Shown: positions 32,369-40,531, counted from the stretch's first letter. The stretch: 64,000 nucleotides of DNA from Actinomycetes bacterium (GCA_023432405.1 JAEYUQ010000003.1:124001-188000); one strand, 5' to 3'. Numbers and translations: made by a program. Notes: a model not told the origin generated them from the sequence alone.

Positions 32369-32812
32369 TTGAGGAATTCAAGTGTCTCTCTCTTGCGCCC
32401 TAAAAAGAGCGCAGTAGCCCTCGGGGTAGTTCTTGCAATGACCCCATGTTCGGGAGCCCTCGCAATTGCTTCATCAGAAGAAGTCTCAACTGCGGATCAA
32501 GCGACAGCAACCTTTCTGCCAGTGAATAATGGCGAGACGTTGTCCATCGAGCTGTCCGATGGAGCGCATTTCGACTATGTGCTGGCAGATTCGAAGACTC
32601 TTAACGTTGACCGCCCGCAGACTATCGGGTACACCACCTTTGGCTGGTGGGACAGTTGGGGTAAGTGTGCTGCGGGTACGGCTGGAGGAGCAGGTACCGG
32701 TACACTTGGTGGTGCCGCTATTGGCAGCACCGTACCTGTCATTGGCACTACTATTGGTGGAGTCATTGGAGGGGTAAGTGGAGCTCTCACCGGAGCCGCT
32801 GCCGCATGCTAA
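32369..32812 (+). CDS. Secreted glycine-zipper protein, candidate bacteriocin precursor
   Basis: A 147-residue protein. Residues 1-33 look like a Sec signal peptide (basic N-terminus, SAVALGVVLAMTPCSGALA). Residues 34-90 are hydrophilic. From about residue 91 the sequence is FGWWDSWGKC followed by a 47-residue stretch of Gly, Ala, Thr, Ser and Val with repeated G-x3-G spacing, closed by a final Cys (C100 and C147). Hydrophobic Gly-rich cores with GxxxG and end cysteines are seen in several unmodified bacteriocins. The start is uncertain: a TTG at 32369 or a TTG at 32393, with GAGGAA between. The next gene encodes a small membrane protein that could be the immunity partner. No exporter gene is adjacent, consistent with Sec export. 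Confidence 0.6.
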   Translation: MRNSSVSLLRPKKSAVALGVVLAMTPCSGALAIASSEEVSTADQATATFLPVNNGETLSIELSDGAHFDYVLADSKTLNVDRPQTIGYTTFGWWDSWGKCAAGTAGGAGTGTLGGAAIGSTVPVIGTTIGGVIGGVSGALTGAAAAC

Positions 32813-32845
32813 TTATTCTCAACTAGGCACTAAAGGAGAATCATC

Positions 32846-33031
32846 ATGAATAGCAACAAACCTCGAAAGGGCTTGTGGCTGGCATTGGCTGGCTGGATTG
32901 TGGGTTTCTTAACCATGTTGCTGGTGAATGATGGGAATGTTGGTCAGGCCTTGAGCTCAGGGTTGGTGATCATGGCCACAGCATTTGTTGTGGTTACAGC
33001 CATTGCGCTTGCAGCTCAGACTCGTCAGTGA
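32846..33031 (+). CDS. Small two-helix membrane protein, candidate immunity protein
   Basis: 61 residues: basic start MNSNKPRKG, helix LWLALAGWIVGFLTMLLV, loop NDGNVGQA, helix LSSGLVIMATAFVVVTAIALA. The ATG has AAAGGAG eight bases upstream and lies 33 bp after the bacteriocin-like gene, so they should be co-transcribed. Small, basic, two-helix membrane proteins encoded just after a precursor are typical immunity proteins, but this is inference from context. The paralogue at 26861-27046 is about half identical. A 14-bp hairpin follows at 33038. Confidence 0.65.
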   Translation: MNSNKPRKGLWLALAGWIVGFLTMLLVNDGNVGQALSSGLVIMATAFVVVTAIALAAQTRQ

Positions 33032-33037
33032 TGGCTC

Positions 33038-33068
33038 GCTGTGAGATGTCACTGTGACGTCTCACGGC
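33038..33068. terminator. Hairpin after the candidate immunity gene
   Basis: GCTGTGAGATGTCA and TGACGTCTCACGGC pair over 14 bp (two G-U pairs) around a 3-base loop. No U-run follows directly, so it may be a Rho-independent terminator of weak form or an mRNA-stabilising hairpin. Confidence 0.5.
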
Positions 33069-33105
33069 AATCTCAGAGCAGAGCCCAAAATTTCCCCACC
33101 CGGGG

Positions 33106-33261
33106 TCAGCCCTTCACCGCCCCCGAGATACCGTTGACAATGTAGCGCTGCAGGATAATGAACAGCGCAACCACGGGGATGGCAGCAATAACGGCACCTG
33201 CGGTAAATACTCCCCAGTTATCTCCAAACTGCACCGCCACAAACTGGTACAAGCCAGCCTT
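33106..33261 (-). pseudogene. C-terminal fragment of a sugar ABC transporter permease (MalG type)
   Basis: The minus strand reads AGLYQFVAVQFGDNWGVF and TAGAVIAAIPVVALFIILQR then YIVNGISGAVKG and a TGA at 33106-33108. This is the conserved last 50 residues of binding-protein-dependent sugar permeases (…WG…mAgAviaalPvvilFl.lQryfv.Gl..GavKG). Two in-frame TAG codons sit immediately before it and no upstream part is present, so it is a relic. Confidence 0.82.
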
Positions 33262-33649
33262 CTACTAATATTTTTCTGGAAATAAACATAGTGCAATGCT
33301 CCTTGTACTTGTAGGGGATGAGAGTTCGATGTTGCGCAGCTCTCGCATCCACAGTGCTGAGATGCCCTCGTTCTTAGTGGCATAATTGCGCGTAGTCCTA
33401 CACGCTGGTACGTGTATTAGTTTTCACTGAGAAGTGAAAATCGGCTGTCTTTGTGGCCGGACCTGGCGAAACTCGGGTGAGTTCTCAGCGCAATGTTACC
33501 CGACCAATGCTTCAGTCCAGTCCATCCGTGGTGTAGTTGGTTCGGCCCTGTTTGGGTATGTCGTGCTTCACAGCTTGTTGTCATCATATGATTGCATTTG
33601 ATTACAGCTAGTTGCGATACTCTTCTGAGGAGAAGGAAGGCAAGAGAAG
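33262..33649. other. Non-coding or decayed stretch before the RelB gene
   Basis: No intact gene in 388 bp. A minus-strand open stretch (RNYATKNEGISALWMREL..., about 33290-33410) looks protein-like but has no start or family match. An ATCATATGAT palindrome near 33585 lies about 60 bp before the antitoxin gene and could be its operator. Confidence 0.4.
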
Positions 33650-33931
33650 ATGGCCAATACTTTGATCCAGTTCAGAGCCGATGAGACCGAGCGTTCACAA
33701 GCCATCCAGATTTTGGATGAACTAGGTATGGATCTTCCAAGTTATTTGAGAATGTCTATGTCTCGTCTTGTCACTGAGAGAGGGATTCCTTTCCCTATGA
33801 GCCTTGAGGAGAGAGATGTCAGCAAAGAGATACTTGCGCTCAAGCGGGCTAGTCTTATCGCTCAAGAGTACGGAATAGAAAATATGAGTCTTCAAGAGAT
33901 TAATGAGGAAATATCTTCGGCTAGGAAATGA
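33650..33931 (+). CDS. RelB/DinJ-family antitoxin
   Basis: A 93-residue ribbon-helix-helix protein: TLIQFRADETERSQAIQILDELGMDLPSYLRMSMSRLVTERGIPFPMSL matches the DinJ pattern (beta strand, helix with 'A..il..lGld...a.r.f...v..e.GiPF'). The C-terminal half is acidic and helical (EEINEEISSARK), as expected for toxin binding. Strong ribosome site GGAGAAGGAAGG. Its stop codon overlaps an ATG that begins the PIN-toxin remnant, so this was a two-gene toxin-antitoxin operon whose antitoxin is still intact. Confidence 0.85.
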   Translation: MANTLIQFRADETERSQAIQILDELGMDLPSYLRMSMSRLVTERGIPFPMSLEERDVSKEILALKRASLIAQEYGIENMSLQEINEEISSARK

Positions 33932-34371
33932 TCGTTCGAGCTGTTCATTTACCACGCTGTTATTGCCACCAACGTATTGGTTTCTGCTGCGCTAAAATGA
34001 GACTCTTTCCCTGGTGCCATAATCAGTCTTGTCTTCGACAAAACAATTGTTTCGATACTTTGCAAGGATATTCTTGAAGAATATAAAACAGTTTTGAGAC
34101 ATACGAAATTTCACCTGCCAGAAGAAATTGTAGAAGACATTGTAGACGCCATATATAATTGTGCTGTTTTCCTGGACGTTCAGAATAAGAATTTTGTTCT
34201 TCCAGATCCTGATGATGTCGTATTTTTCGATTTAGCAGTGACCGCAAGGGAGGGTGATTTTAAAGGAGCCATGCTTCTAACGGGAAATATAAAGCATTTT
34301 CCCAAAGAGGGTTTGTGGTGACTCCTCGAGAGTTCCTGGACATGGTTTTAGAAGGAAGAGAAGGGATGTAA
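33928..34371 (+). pseudogene. PIN-domain toxin, degenerate
   Basis: Assembled over several frames it reads VIATNVLVSAALK (stop) DSFPGAIISLVFDKT, DILEEYKTVLRH, ILPDPDDVVFFDLAV, LLTGNIKHFPKEG and, after a shift, VTPREFLDMVLEGREGM. This is the PIN-family toxin pattern (viDTNvlvSA, ilPD.dD..fl..A, lvTgN..hf). Damage: the first catalytic Asp is Ala (VIATNV for VIDTNV), a TGA follows LK, the start of the gene is out of frame, and a further shift lies near 34313. The toxin is dead by at least three lesions. Confidence 0.82.
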
Positions 34372-34680
34372 GATAGTTCCGTCATTGGGCTGGGAACTCC
34401 GTCAGTGCCATCTTCTTCGGCTAAAGCTCCTTAAGGCTGTTAGCAGGAGCCAACAGAGTAAGCGTATTTTTATCGATCGTAGTTTTGAGATTCGTGAGGC
34501 TAACGGACGCAATCCTTGCGGGCACTGCTAGTCCGTTGAGCGGGGCGTCGATACGTGAGAAGCGGGTTTGCGGGTACCGTGACCTGTGAGAAGGTCCCGT
34601 CTGGGAAGCTCCACGCTGCTAGTTTCTGTCGCAATAGGATTAGAGTTTACCTGAAGCGGCAGGAATAAAAGGAGGGTGCA
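34372..34680. other. Gap between the PIN remnant and the Fic gene
   Basis: 309 bp in which I see no gene, repeat or hairpin that stands out. It ends in AGGAGG, the ribosome site of the Fic gene. Confidence 0.5.
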
Positions 34681-35510
34681 ATGGCAGAAAGGTATATTCC
34701 GTTTCCTGCTTTCGCTGATTGGCAAGGACAAGCTAGTGGCATGTATGCCTTTGACAAAGTAGCAGCTCAATTTAAGGAGCTCTCTGCGAGGCAGCGTGAA
34801 ATCTTCCAAGAGCTACTCGATGTGCCACGGTTGATTCCAACGCTATCGAGGGTGTGTTTACCTCGGATCGCGAATTCAGCTATCTAGTTGCAACTATGGC
34901 TCCCGGTTGGGAATCTCGGATGGAAGAAAAGGGTGCCCATGCTCGCTCAGCGTTTGACGCAGCGATGGAAGGTTACAACATGGTGCTTGACATCGCTACC
35001 GCCACAGTCCCCCTGACGGAATTTTTCATTCGCACGCTCCACGGCGTCATGCTGTCATCTCAGAACGAGTTCACGGTGAAAACTGCCGCCGGCTTTCAGA
35101 AACATCGTTTAGTCAAGGGTGTTTATAAGACCCAGCCCAACTTTCCCTTGAAACCTGACGGGGAGATTCACTTTTATGCCTCTCCTGAGGAAACTCCGGT
35201 GGAAATGCATCGCCTTGTCACGGAATGTTCCTGTGAACAGTTTTACACAGCGCACCCGGTAGTGCAGGCCTCCTATATTCACTATGGGTTTGTCTGCGTT
35301 CATCCGTTCTCAGATGGCAACGGAAGGGTTGCTCGCGCCCTAGCGTCTGCATTTCTCTATCGGCAGCCGGGTTCTCCGCTGGTGATTTTCGACGATCAAA
35401 AGCTCAATTATTACGACGCCTTAGAGTCTGCTGGGCATGGCAATTTCCGGCCTTTTATCGAGTTCGTGGAAAACTGCGCCGTCGAAACCATGCGGGACGC
35501 CTTGAGCTAG
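34681..35510 (+). pseudogene. Fic-domain protein (probable AMP transferase), frameshifted
   Basis: Fic enzymes transfer AMP or other groups to target proteins. The first frame (34681 to about 34823) gives the N-terminal region FPAFADWQGQASGMYAFDKV...REIFQELLDV. The second frame then gives ATVDSNAIEGVFTSDREF, with the inhibitory helix motif (S/T)xxxE(G/N) as SNAIEG, and the active site HPFSDGNGRVARAL (HPFx(D/E)GNGRxxR). One missing base near 34823 separates them; restoring it gives about 276 residues. As sequenced, the ORF beginning at 34854 would make a Fic core lacking the inhibitory helix. The ribosome site GGAGG is intact. Confidence 0.82.
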
Positions 35511-35974
35511 CTGCATCTCAAGTTCTCGAACGGCGCTAAGCGCAGGGGTCTCAGCCGGCAGACTCAGCAGATTGCCATGCTGCTGGGCGAAGCCGTGGGT
35601 TTATACCAGCGAGAATTAATACCTCTGAACTGGGAAAACTCACTAATTATTGCACTAATTTGGTAAAACCCAGTAACAGTTCCTCTACGCTTACGTATCC
35701 GTAACTTGTAAGAAGAGTCTGCACTCCAGTAGCGGTCCTGCGTCTTATGCTGATCTGCTTCTGGAGCGCATCTTAGGTACCGATACGAGATGAAAACGCA
35801 GTGGTCCTTACTTCCGCAAGCTCGTCTTCGGGGTAAATGCCACTGCGCGGAGGTTGCGATTATGCCTCACATCACATGTCGACGCCCGCCGAGACCCTTG
35901 CTGAGAGAAGTATCTTAGGTTAAGCTACCCTTGTTTATATTCCCGTCTGCATACTGAAGAAAGAGGTTCCTTGT
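35511..35974. other. Gap between the Fic gene and the secreted-protein gene
   Basis: 464 bp without a recognisable gene. In frame after the Fic stop, 40 further codons are open (GLSRQTQQIAMLLGEAVGLY...) and may be a former C-terminus. The motif AACTGGGAAAA at 35630 resembles the repeats around the AlbA_2 gene. A DtxR-like box lies at 35915. Confidence 0.45.
35915..35933. promoter_or_regulatory. Possible DtxR (iron) box
   Basis: TTAGGTTAAGCTACCCTTG matches 14 of 19 positions of the corynebacterial DtxR consensus TTAGGTTAGCCTAACCTAA. A TATATT at 35936-35941 could be the -10 element of the following secreted-protein gene. Confidence 0.45.
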
Positions 35975-36520
35975 ATGCACCCGAACCCCGCAATTCGCAA
36001 GCTAGCCCGCACAGTTGTTGCTGGAGCCGCTGCCATCTCCTTGACTGGAACGTTTGCGGCACCCGCTATGGCGGAGCCCAGTTCTGCAGCTGGCGAGTAA
36101 AACTCTGACCTGGTCACAATTCGGCCAGGAGACACCATTGTGGATTCCTCCGGAAATGAATGCACCATGACCAAGCAGTTCTATCGCCCGTCTGCTTCTA
36201 AGAAGGGGCCGTATGCCGAGTATGGGGTTAACGGATGGGGTGTGCTCAAAGGTAATTGTGGCTCTTTGAACGGATTCTGGGTGCGCGCTGGTGCCGATGA
36301 AGTGCGTGGCATTCTGGAAAAGACACCCGGCTCTGAGCTGGCTGATAAGGTTCTTCCTCCTCAAGTAAAGAAGATGAAAGAAATTGGTAAGCCTGCTTAT
36401 CTCAAAGGCAAGAAAGACGAGGGCGTTGTAGGTTGGGTGATCACCACTGGTGCGGGAATTTCCTTCATTGGGGTTAATCGCACGAATGCGCAGTATGAAG
36501 GTCCCTCACAGGTTGACTAA
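35975..36520 (+). pseudogene. Secreted protein with an in-frame stop after the signal peptide
   Basis: The ATG at 35975 opens a signal peptide (RTVVAGAAAISLTGTFAAPAMAE, AxA cleavage site). After PSSAAGE a TAA (36098-36100) interrupts the frame, which then continues open for 140 codons: NSDLVTIRPGDTIVDSSGNECTMTKQFYRP ... GVNRTNAQYEGPSQVD. Codon usage is uniform on both sides, so one nonsense change broke a gene of about 181 residues. The mature part (two Cys, an IRPGDTIVDSSG start) resembles the N-terminal section of secreted chymotrypsin-like proteins but I cannot name it. A DtxR-like box upstream suggests iron control. Confidence 0.65.
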
Positions 36521-36610
36521 GGGAACATCTGCGTCAGTGGGTTGATCGCTGAGGATCAATCCATACTTGGAAGAGCGCCTTCCTGAACTAGGAAAACACT
36601 TCGCATACGT

Positions 36611-36662
36611 GGAAACTTGGAAAAATCTTCAACGTTTCATTCCACGTTTCTTTCCCAGTTTT
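36611..36662. repeat. Repeat copy downstream of the AlbA_2 gene
   Basis: Holds two blocks, GGAAACTTGGAAAAATCTTC (36611-36630) and GTTTCTTTCCCAGTTTT (36646-36662), that recur without mismatch upstream of the same gene at 38506-38525 and 38529-38545. A weaker copy lies inside the gene at 36852-36889. Confidence 0.75.
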
Positions 36663-36685
36663 GGTTATGGCAGGGAAGAGAATCG

Positions 36686-38458
36686 TCATTGCTTTCGTGC
36701 TAGACGGTACGTAGTTCCACGCCTTCCTTGCCCGCCGTCCATCTCAATAAAGTGCTCTTCTAACAGGGGTTTTAGAGCATAGCGTACTTGATTCTCGCTA
36801 AGCTTTGTTTTTGTGAGAAGTTCTTTGAGGGACAAACTATCGTCCTCATTTAAAACTTGGAAAACGGCGACTACGTTCTTTCCCAGTTTCTTCACACTCT
36901 CAGCAGTGATTGGGCTAGTAGTGAAGCCTGTAGTTCTAGGTTTGTCTGTGCGGGGTTTTGGTGCACTGGGCTTATCCGTGCCGGTGTTGCCTTTCTCAGT
37001 GAGGAGAATTTCCTCACCAGATTGGGTAACAAGACCGGCGTCGATAAGCTGCTCGATAGCGTCTAAGAGATCGTCCCGAGAGAGGGGCTCGTACTCAGTG
37101 CGCAGCCGAGACAAGGAGTAGATCTGTCCCCGGAAGAGTCCCACAAGGAGATCTTCTTGCGGAGCAGACAGCTTCATTTCAAGTGAATTGAGCCACTGTT
37201 GCTCACGGTCAGAAAAGCGCTTTCCACGCGGGAAAATGACTTTGAATTGAGTTCCTGAGTCTATGAACTTGGGGGGATGCATCCGTGCGTACTGGATTGC
37301 CAAAAGAGCTTCGCGAATACCACCACCCTCACCTTCGATAACGCGCTTGCCGTCTCTGGTTTCCAAGAACTTCGCAATATCGTAGAGCCGCTGGTTGACT
37401 GCTGCTTTTGTAATCTCTCGACTTTCCAACTGGGCAACAGAAAGTCCCTTGAGGCCACCTGGATTTTGAATAATGAGAGCGCTGTCAGTTAGTCGGATTT
37501 CAACCCTTTTCCCAGCGTCAAGTGAAGGGCCTAAATCGCGGTGAACAAAGGCGTTAGCCACGATCTCTCGGACGGCTGACAAAGGAAATTCAGAGCGATT
37601 GATCAGGTGCCCATCGTCGTCATACTCAGTGACTTTATCCGTGTTGTGTTGAATCCAATCCATCGCTTGATCCACCAAATCAGGGAGAGGCCCTTCAAGG
37701 TCGGTGAGGTTTTTTGTTCGACTGCGGGTATCTATCCGAGCTAGTCTCACCGCCGCAGTGGCTCCTAGTGATGGTTCCGTTGTCTGAGGTAAAAAGCCCA
37801 GTGAATAGAGACCAGCTAGGCGGAGGTTTCCGCGATCATCTGTGACATTCATGATCTGCAGCAGTAGATCATCGTCATGAATTGCGCCTCGTCGGTGAGA
37901 GAGAGCACGAACATTGGCCAACAGCTTGGTTGTCAGCGCCTGGTCTAACTGTTGAGTACCTGCGCCTTCGTAGATTTTCAGATCGAAATCTGTGCGTTCA
38001 GACTGGTGAAGAGCCGAAATCTCAATGAGTCGCAAATCATTGCCGTTCATCACATAGTCCCCATCAGCCTGACGAAGATAGGGCTTGCCATGATAAAGCG
38101 CTGGTTTGAAAGTAGGCAGGAGGGGGCTGACATCAACTGCTACAACTACCCCGTGCTCAGTACTGATATCAGTGAATTCCAACTGAGGAGCAGGATTCAC
38201 AGTTTGACGGCAGAAATCTGCAACTTTCTTGCGCATCTGTGCAGGGTTATCCACACCGACAACCTGGAAGCCTGAATGCTGGTCAATTCCCAGGAGGATA
38301 GTCCCGCCATCAGGCATATTGGCAAAGGCACTGAGAGATTCTCCGATGGACTCAGGCATACCTCCAGCAGCACGTTTGCACTCAATCAAGGTGGTGTCGT
38401 CACCGAAGGAGCGAAGCTCGTCCAATGTTGCCTGCAGAGTATCGGGATTCCAGGGCAT
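36686..38458 (-). CDS. AlbA_2/Schlafen-type ATP-binding protein with C-terminal winged helices
   Basis: About 590 residues from the ATG at 38458 (MPWNPDTLQATLDEL). The N-terminal AlbA_2 domain shows TTLIECKRAAGGMPESIGESLSAFANMPDGGTILLGID. A GHKL-like ATPase half follows (SEFPLSAVREIVANAFVHRDLG...IEIRLTD...IQNPGGL). The C-terminus has two helix-turn-helix-like segments (LLDAIEQLIDAGLVTQSG and SVKKLGKNVVAVFQVLNEDDSLSLKELLTKTKLSENQVRYALKPLLEE). Family members are called regulators or are linked to phage defence and mobile DNA. The gene is flanked by direct repeats that also contain operator-like inverted repeats, so self-regulation is plausible. Confidence 0.82.
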   Translation of the reverse strand: MPWNPDTLQATLDELRSFGDDTTLIECKRAAGGMPESIGESLSAFANMPDGGTILLGIDQHSGFQVVGVDNPAQMRKKVADFCRQTVNPAPQLEFTDISTEHGVVVAVDVSPLLPTFKPALYHGKPYLRQADGDYVMNGNDLRLIEISALHQSERTDFDLKIYEGAGTQQLDQALTTKLLANVRALSHRRGAIHDDDLLLQIMNVTDDRGNLRLAGLYSLGFLPQTTEPSLGATAAVRLARIDTRSRTKNLTDLEGPLPDLVDQAMDWIQHNTDKVTEYDDDGHLINRSEFPLSAVREIVANAFVHRDLGPSLDAGKRVEIRLTDSALIIQNPGGLKGLSVAQLESREITKAAVNQRLYDIAKFLETRDGKRVIEGEGGGIREALLAIQYARMHPPKFIDSGTQFKVIFPRGKRFSDREQQWLNSLEMKLSAPQEDLLVGLFRGQIYSLSRLRTEYEPLSRDDLLDAIEQLIDAGLVTQSGEEILLTEKGNTGTDKPSAPKPRTDKPRTTGFTTSPITAESVKKLGKNVVAVFQVLNEDDSLSLKELLTKTKLSENQVRYALKPLLEEHFIEMDGGQGRRGTTYRLARKQ

Positions 38459-38477
38459 AGGAGGAACTTTAGAGCTC

Positions 38478-38545
38478 AAAACTTGGAAAATCCATAGCAA
38501 ACTGAGGAAACTTGGAAAAATCTTCCGAGTTTCTTTCCCAGTTTT
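38478..38545. repeat. Repeat copies upstream of the AlbA_2 gene
   Basis: AAAACTTGGAAAA (38478-38490), GGAAACTTGGAAAAATCTTC (38506-38525) and GTTTCTTTCCCAGTTTT (38529-38545). AAACTTGGAA and TTCCGAGTTT (38508-38532) make an inverted repeat around five bases, an operator-like layout just before the gene. Confidence 0.7.
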
Positions 38546-38574
38546 ATTGCGAGTTTCCAGGTTTCAGCTATCCC

Positions 38575-39876
38575 TTAGCTGATCTTGTCCAGAATTACCG
38601 AGCCGCGCTCCTCGGGCTTCTCCTCAGTTACCTGGTAACCGCCGTCCAGAGCCTCCAATGCTCGCGCGAACCTATCGGGGGTATCAGTGTGCAGGGTGAA
38701 CAGTGTCTGACCAGTCTTCACCTGGTCTCCCACCACGGCGTGCAACTCAATTCCGGCTCCTGCCTGTACCGGATCTTCCTTCCGCGCACGTCCGGCACCT
38801 AGCCGCCAACTGGCCACACCGAAGGAAAGGGCGTCGGTAGTGCTCAGCCAGCCGTCCTTGTCAGCCACAACATCGTGAGTATGGGTGGCACGAGGAAGTG
38901 GTGCATCAGGGTCTCCGCCCTGTGCACGAATCATGGCTTTCCAGGTATCCATCGCCGCTCCAGAGCTAAGGCGCTGTTCAAGGTCATCGTGGTGAATGCC
39001 AGCGGCCTCGAGCATTTCGTGAGCCAGCGCCAGGGTGAGCTCAACCACGTCCTGAGGGCCTCCGCCAGCCAGAACTTCCACAGATTCCTCAACCTCAAGG
39101 GCATTGCCAATCTTTCTACCCAGTGGGCGGGACATATCAGTCAGCAGTGCCGTGGTGTGAAGTCCGGAATCCTTACCCAGGCGCACCATCGTCTCAGCCA
39201 GCTCGCGCGCTTGGTCAACCTCTTTCATAAAGGCGCCAGAACCAGCCTTGACGTCCAGCACCAGGCTGTCTGCACCCTCCGCAATTTTCTTGGACATGAT
39301 GGAGCTGGCAATCAGTGGAATGCAGTTGACCGTGGCTGTCACATCGCGCAGCGCGTAGAGGCGTTTGTCTGCAGGAACCAGGTTGGGGCCTGCCGCGCAG
39401 ACCACACAGCCGGGATCCGTGAGAATGTCACGCAACTTCTCAGGAGAGACGTCAGCACGCCAACCCGGTATGGATTCCAGCTTGTCCAGGGTGCCACCGG
39501 TGTGCCCCAGCCCTCGGCCAGAAAGCTGCGGTACGGACACCCCATAACAGGCCACCAAGGGAGCCAGCGGAAGGGTGATTTTGTCGCCTACGCCTCCCGT
39601 GGAGTGCTTATCTGCCGTGGGTTTCCCGATACTGGAAAAATCCATCCTTTCGCCGGTGTTGATCATTGCGGACGTCCAGCGCGCAATTTCATGCGGCGTC
39701 ATTCCGTTGAGGAAAATGGCCATTGCCAGCGCGGACATCTGTTCATCAGCAACAACGCCACGGGTGTAGGCGTCAATCACCCAGTCAATTTCCTGATCTG
39801 TCAGGGTGCGTCCGTCGCGTTTTGCGCTGATCACATCAACGGCGTCAAAAGGCTCAACTGCCTGGTTATCGCTCAT
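38575..39876 (-). CDS. deoA: Thymidine phosphorylase
   Basis: Splits thymidine/deoxyuridine with phosphate in pyrimidine salvage. Conserved blocks: DAVDVISAKRDGRTLTDQEIDW, MSALAMAIFLNGM, DKHSTGGVGDKITLPLAPLVA, SGRGLGHTGGTLDKLESIPG, the substrate site VNCIPLIASSIMSKKIAEGADSLVLDVKAGSGAFM, and the C-terminal barrel-sandwich region VGDQVKTGQTLFTLH. 433 residues from the ATG at 39876, with AAGGATAAG upstream. It is divergent from cdd and the nucleoside transporter, forming a pyrimidine-nucleoside salvage cluster. This is not the missing trpD despite the shared fold. Confidence 0.95.
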   Translation of the reverse strand: MSDNQAVEPFDAVDVISAKRDGRTLTDQEIDWVIDAYTRGVVADEQMSALAMAIFLNGMTPHEIARWTSAMINTGERMDFSSIGKPTADKHSTGGVGDKITLPLAPLVACYGVSVPQLSGRGLGHTGGTLDKLESIPGWRADVSPEKLRDILTDPGCVVCAAGPNLVPADKRLYALRDVTATVNCIPLIASSIMSKKIAEGADSLVLDVKAGSGAFMKEVDQARELAETMVRLGKDSGLHTTALLTDMSRPLGRKIGNALEVEESVEVLAGGGPQDVVELTLALAHEMLEAAGIHHDDLEQRLSSGAAMDTWKAMIRAQGGDPDAPLPRATHTHDVVADKDGWLSTTDALSFGVASWRLGAGRARKEDPVQAGAGIELHAVVGDQVKTGQTLFTLHTDTPDRFARALEALDGGYQVTEEKPEERGSVILDKIS

Positions 39877-40061
39877 GGAACTCTTATCCTTCAAAGTGCA
39901 GATCTATACTGTGAACTCATAGTAAATAATAGCGGTGTGCGTGCTGATCCTGCTTTGCGCGCTTGATTCATCACAGGTGATTCCTGTGAGGTCAAGTACC
40001 TTCTCGCGCTGAGCTTTTTGGTTTTCACCGCCGTTGTGCCCTACCTGAAAGAGAGCTGCTC

Positions 40062-40520
40062 GTGGACGCCACGGAACTCCTATCCGCCGCTCGGCAGGCC
40101 GCCACTAACGCGTATGCGCCATACTCTCACTTCCCCGTTGGTGCCGCACTTTTACTTGACGACGGTCGCGTAATCACCGGTTGCAATGTGGAAAACGCAT
40201 CCTATGGTTTAACTCTCTGCGCAGAGCGTAATGCAGTGGTGAGAGCGGTTGTGTCTCGTGGGGAGGGCAGCCAGGCTGCCAGTGGGGAGACTCAGTCGGC
40301 TGATGCTACCTCTGAGGAATTGCCCGTGCCGCACATCCGGGCAGTGGCGATCGTCGGCGCGCGGGCAGAGGGTGAGCCCTGTTATCCCTGTGGGGCGTGC
40401 AGACAGGTACTTCATGAATTTGGCTGCGAGGAAGTGATAGTGGAGACCCATCGGGAACCCACAGTGATTGACTTTCAGGAGCTTCTCCCGCACGCATTTG
40501 GACCGCAAGATCTGGACTAG
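40062..40520 (+). CDS. cdd: Cytidine deaminase
   Basis: Deaminates cytidine and deoxycytidine to (deoxy)uridine. Zinc site: LCAERNAV (C-A-E) and PCYPCGACRQVLHEF (PCxxC). N-terminal YAPYSHFPVGAALLLDDGRVITGCNVENASYG is typical of the homotetrameric form. An insertion of about 20 residues (EGSQAASGETQSADATSEEL) lies between the two motifs and is unusual. GTG start at 40062. The next gene follows after 11 bases. Confidence 0.94.
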   Translation: MDATELLSAARQAATNAYAPYSHFPVGAALLLDDGRVITGCNVENASYGLTLCAERNAVVRAVVSRGEGSQAASGETQSADATSEELPVPHIRAVAIVGARAEGEPCYPCGACRQVLHEFGCEEVIVETHREPTVIDFQELLPHAFGPQDLD

Positions 40521-40531
40521 AAGGAAACCTT

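Noticed and set aside
38575..39876. Candidate for the missing trpD
   Set aside because: Conserved blocks are those of thymidine phosphorylase, and it lies with cdd and a nucleoside transporter.
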